DNA from: Streptomyces marincola | GTDB lineage: Bacteria; Actinomycetota; Actinomycetes; Streptomycetales; Streptomycetaceae | Direction: 5' to 3' | DNA: 64,000 nucleotides | NCBI RefSeq assembly: GCF_020410765.1 | Contig: NZ_CP084541.1 | Span: 1,731,001-1,795,000 of the forward strand | Shown: positions 62,746 to 64,000 of the stretch, piece by piece | How positions within the stretch are numbered: the stretch's first letter is position 1 | Layout of the letters: the number at the start of each line of letters is the position of its first letter | The notes under the pieces: generated by a model | Seen by the model: the letters and a program-made list of their open reading frames with translations, nothing else | Database searches by the model: none | What the model was told of the DNA's origin: nothing | Program-made: the position numbers and the translations under genes

Positions 62746-63492
62746 TCAGCTCCAGCGGCCGGTGCGGCCGAGCACGAGCGCGGCGGCGGCGGTGCCCGCC
62801 GTCGACGTGCGCAGCACCGTGGGGCCCAGCCGGCAGACGCGCGCCCCGGCCGCGGTGAACGCCGCCAGCTCCTCGGGCGCGACGCCCCCCTCGGGGCCGA
62901 CGATCAGCACGACCCCGCCGTCCTCCGGCAGGGGCACGGCCGCCAGCGGCTCGGTGGCCGACTCGTGCAGCACGGCGGCGAACGCGGCGCCCGCCACGAG
63001 ACCGGCCGCCACCTCCCGGGTCGTCATCGGCTCGGGCACGCGCGGGAACCGGACGCGGCGCGCCTGCTTGCCCGCCTCCCGCGCGGTGGACCGCCACTTC
63101 GCCAGGGACTTCGCGCCGCGCTCGCCCTGCCACTGCGTGACGCAGCGGCTCGCGCTCCACGGGACGATCGCGTCGACGCCGGTCTCGGTCATCGCGGCGA
63201 CGGCGAGTTCGCCCCGGTCGCCCTTGGCGAGCGCCTGCACGACGGTGAGCGCGGGGCGGGGCGGCTCGTCCCGCCAGATCCCGTCGAGCTCGACCGTCAG
63301 CGCGTCCCGGCCCGCGACCTCGGCCACCGTCCCCGAGGCGCCCGTGCCCTGCCCGTCGGTGAGCACCACGGCCTCGCCCACGCGCAGCCTGCGCACCGAC
63401 ACCGCGTGGCGCCCCTCGGGCCCGTCGAGGGTCAACGCGCCCCCGCCGTGCTCCGCGAGCCCCTCGTACACGAACACCGGCGCCGTCGCCAT
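62746..63492 (-). CDS. rsmE: 16S rRNA (uracil-1498-N3)-methyltransferase
   Basis: 248-residue SPOUT-fold methyltransferase that modifies U1498 in the decoding region. Marks are an N-terminal PUA-like part (HAVSVRRLRVGEAVVLTDGQG), VQALAKGDRGELAVAAMTETGVD, and the knotted SAM site VLIVGPEGGVAPEEL and RLGPTVLRTSTAGTAA. Lies just downstream of dnaJ on the same strand, as in other actinobacteria. Confidence 0.95.
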   Translation of the reverse strand: MATAPVFVYEGLAEHGGGALTLDGPEGRHAVSVRRLRVGEAVVLTDGQGTGASGTVAEVAGRDALTVELDGIWRDEPPRPALTVVQALAKGDRGELAVAAMTETGVDAIVPWSASRCVTQWQGERGAKSLAKWRSTAREAGKQARRVRFPRVPEPMTTREVAAGLVAGAAFAAVLHESATEPLAAVPLPEDGGVVLIVGPEGGVAPEELAAFTAAGARVCRLGPTVLRTSTAGTAAAALVLGRTGRWS

Positions 63493-63562
63493 GCCGTTCG
63501 ACTCCTGCCGTTACGTGGTCGTGCGTGTGCCCGGCCGCCGGGTGGTGCGCGGCCGACCCGGG

Positions 63563-64000
63563 TCAGCGGCCGTTGAACGCGTCCTTCAGGCGCGAGAACA
63601 GCCCCTGCTGACCGGGCTGGAACTGCCCGAGCGGCCGTTCCTCGCCGCGCAGCTTCGCGAGCCGGCGCAGCAGCTCCTCCTGCTCCGGGTCGAGCTTGCC
63701 CGGGGTCTGCACCTCGACGTGCACGACGAGGTCGCCCCGGCCCGCGCTGCGCAGGTGGGACACGCCGCGCGCGTGCAGCGGGATCGACTGCCCGGACTGC
63801 GTGCCCGGCCTGATGTCGACCTCCTCCATGCCGTCCAGCGTCTCAAGCGGCACCTTGGTGCCGAGGGCCGCGGCGGTCATGGGGATGGTGACGGTGCAGT
63901 GCAGGTCGTCGCCCCGGCGCTGGAACACCGGATGCGGCTTCTCCCTGATCTCGACGTACAGGTCGCCCGCCGGGCCGCCGCCCGGGCCGACCTCGCCCTC
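63563..64000 (-). CDS. dnaJ: Chaperone DnaJ, C-terminal part (partial at window edge)
   Basis: The last 146 codons of a DnaJ co-chaperone; the start lies beyond the window. Visible are the second half of the substrate-binding domain (GDLYVEIREKPHPVFQRRGDDLHC, in two parts), the TVTIPMTAAALGTKVPLETLDG strand, and the C-terminal DPEQEELLRRLAKLRGEERP. With rsmE following by 70 bases this corresponds to the second streptomycete dnaJ, usually downstream of hrcA. Confidence 0.93.
   Translation of the reverse strand, partial: EGEVGPGGGPAGDLYVEIREKPHPVFQRRGDDLHCTVTIPMTAAALGTKVPLETLDGMEEVDIRPGTQSGQSIPLHARGVSHLRSAGRGDLVVHVEVQTPGKLDPEQEELLRRLAKLRGEERPLGQFQPGQQGLFSRLKDAFNGR

Overview
The window is about 73-75% GC by eye, with dense genes, third positions almost always G or C, many GTG starts, 4-bp ATGA/GTGA overlaps between genes, and actinobacterial family types (ROK and XRE-TPR regulators, NSS MetPS, Zur, DinB/DUF664). 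This is chromosome from a Streptomyces or close streptomycete. The backbone resembles the conserved glyS - znuACB-zur - uppS - recO - leuA - era - ybeY - phoH - rnz - rsmE - dnaJ core block of streptomycetes. Accessory genes sit between these anchors.

Layout. 1-3.3 kb: GH3 beta-glucosidase and an SDR. 3.5-7.1 kb: tightly coupled operon DUF4178-DUF2617-DUF4247-DUF350-membrane aminopropyltransferase. 7.2-11.9 kb: secreted serine hydrolase, NAD epimerase, XRE-TPR regulator, SLOG-like protein and a small membrane protein. 12.1-14.9 kb: pyruvate phosphate dikinase behind a run of GC hairpins. 15.1-19.7 kb: ROK repressor divergent from a GH63-like plus debranching-type glycosidase pair, with candidate operators between. 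19.9-22.8 kb: Dus, then an aldo/keto reductase-TetR operon with a perfect palindromic operator. 22.9-27.7 kb: glyS, then znuA-znuC-znuB-zur under two Zur-box-like sites.

27.9-33.1 kb is the most interesting accessory block: an XRE-TPR regulator, a TIR-domain protein, a P-loop NTPase and a membrane protein. The last three overlap by 4 bp each. The end of the TIR protein and the start of the NTPase share a short Gly/His/Gln motif (PxGPxHTG...QxN) that looks like the paired amyloid-signalling tags of bacterial NLR/effector pairs. I read it as a candidate TIR-effector/STAND-like defence or cell-death module inserted between zur and uppS.

33.2-48.9 kb: uppS, recO, a SpoIIE-type phosphatase, leuA with an unlisted leader peptide and attenuator-like hairpins, TerB-like protein, an ABC-2 exporter, era, a catalytically dead cytidine-deaminase homologue, CNNM/CBS protein, ybeY, phoH, PfkB kinase, GH4 glycosidase and a DinB protein. 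48.9-52.1 kb: rnz, HIT protein, and the metP-metS importer with its 38-residue small subunit.

52.2-62.5 kb is a second accessory signalling region: proline-rich protein, vWA (TerY-like), PP2C phosphatase and protein kinase with zinc ribbon (a TerY-P type triad). Next comes a MerR-type promoter driving a HEAT-repeat protein and a MerR-HEAT fusion. A convergent membrane triad follows: coiled-coil membrane protein, one-TM MotB-like protein and beta-sandwich-repeat protein. 62.7-64 kb: rsmE and the 3' part of a dnaJ that runs off the window. No tRNA, rRNA, CRISPR array or recognisable transposase was seen.
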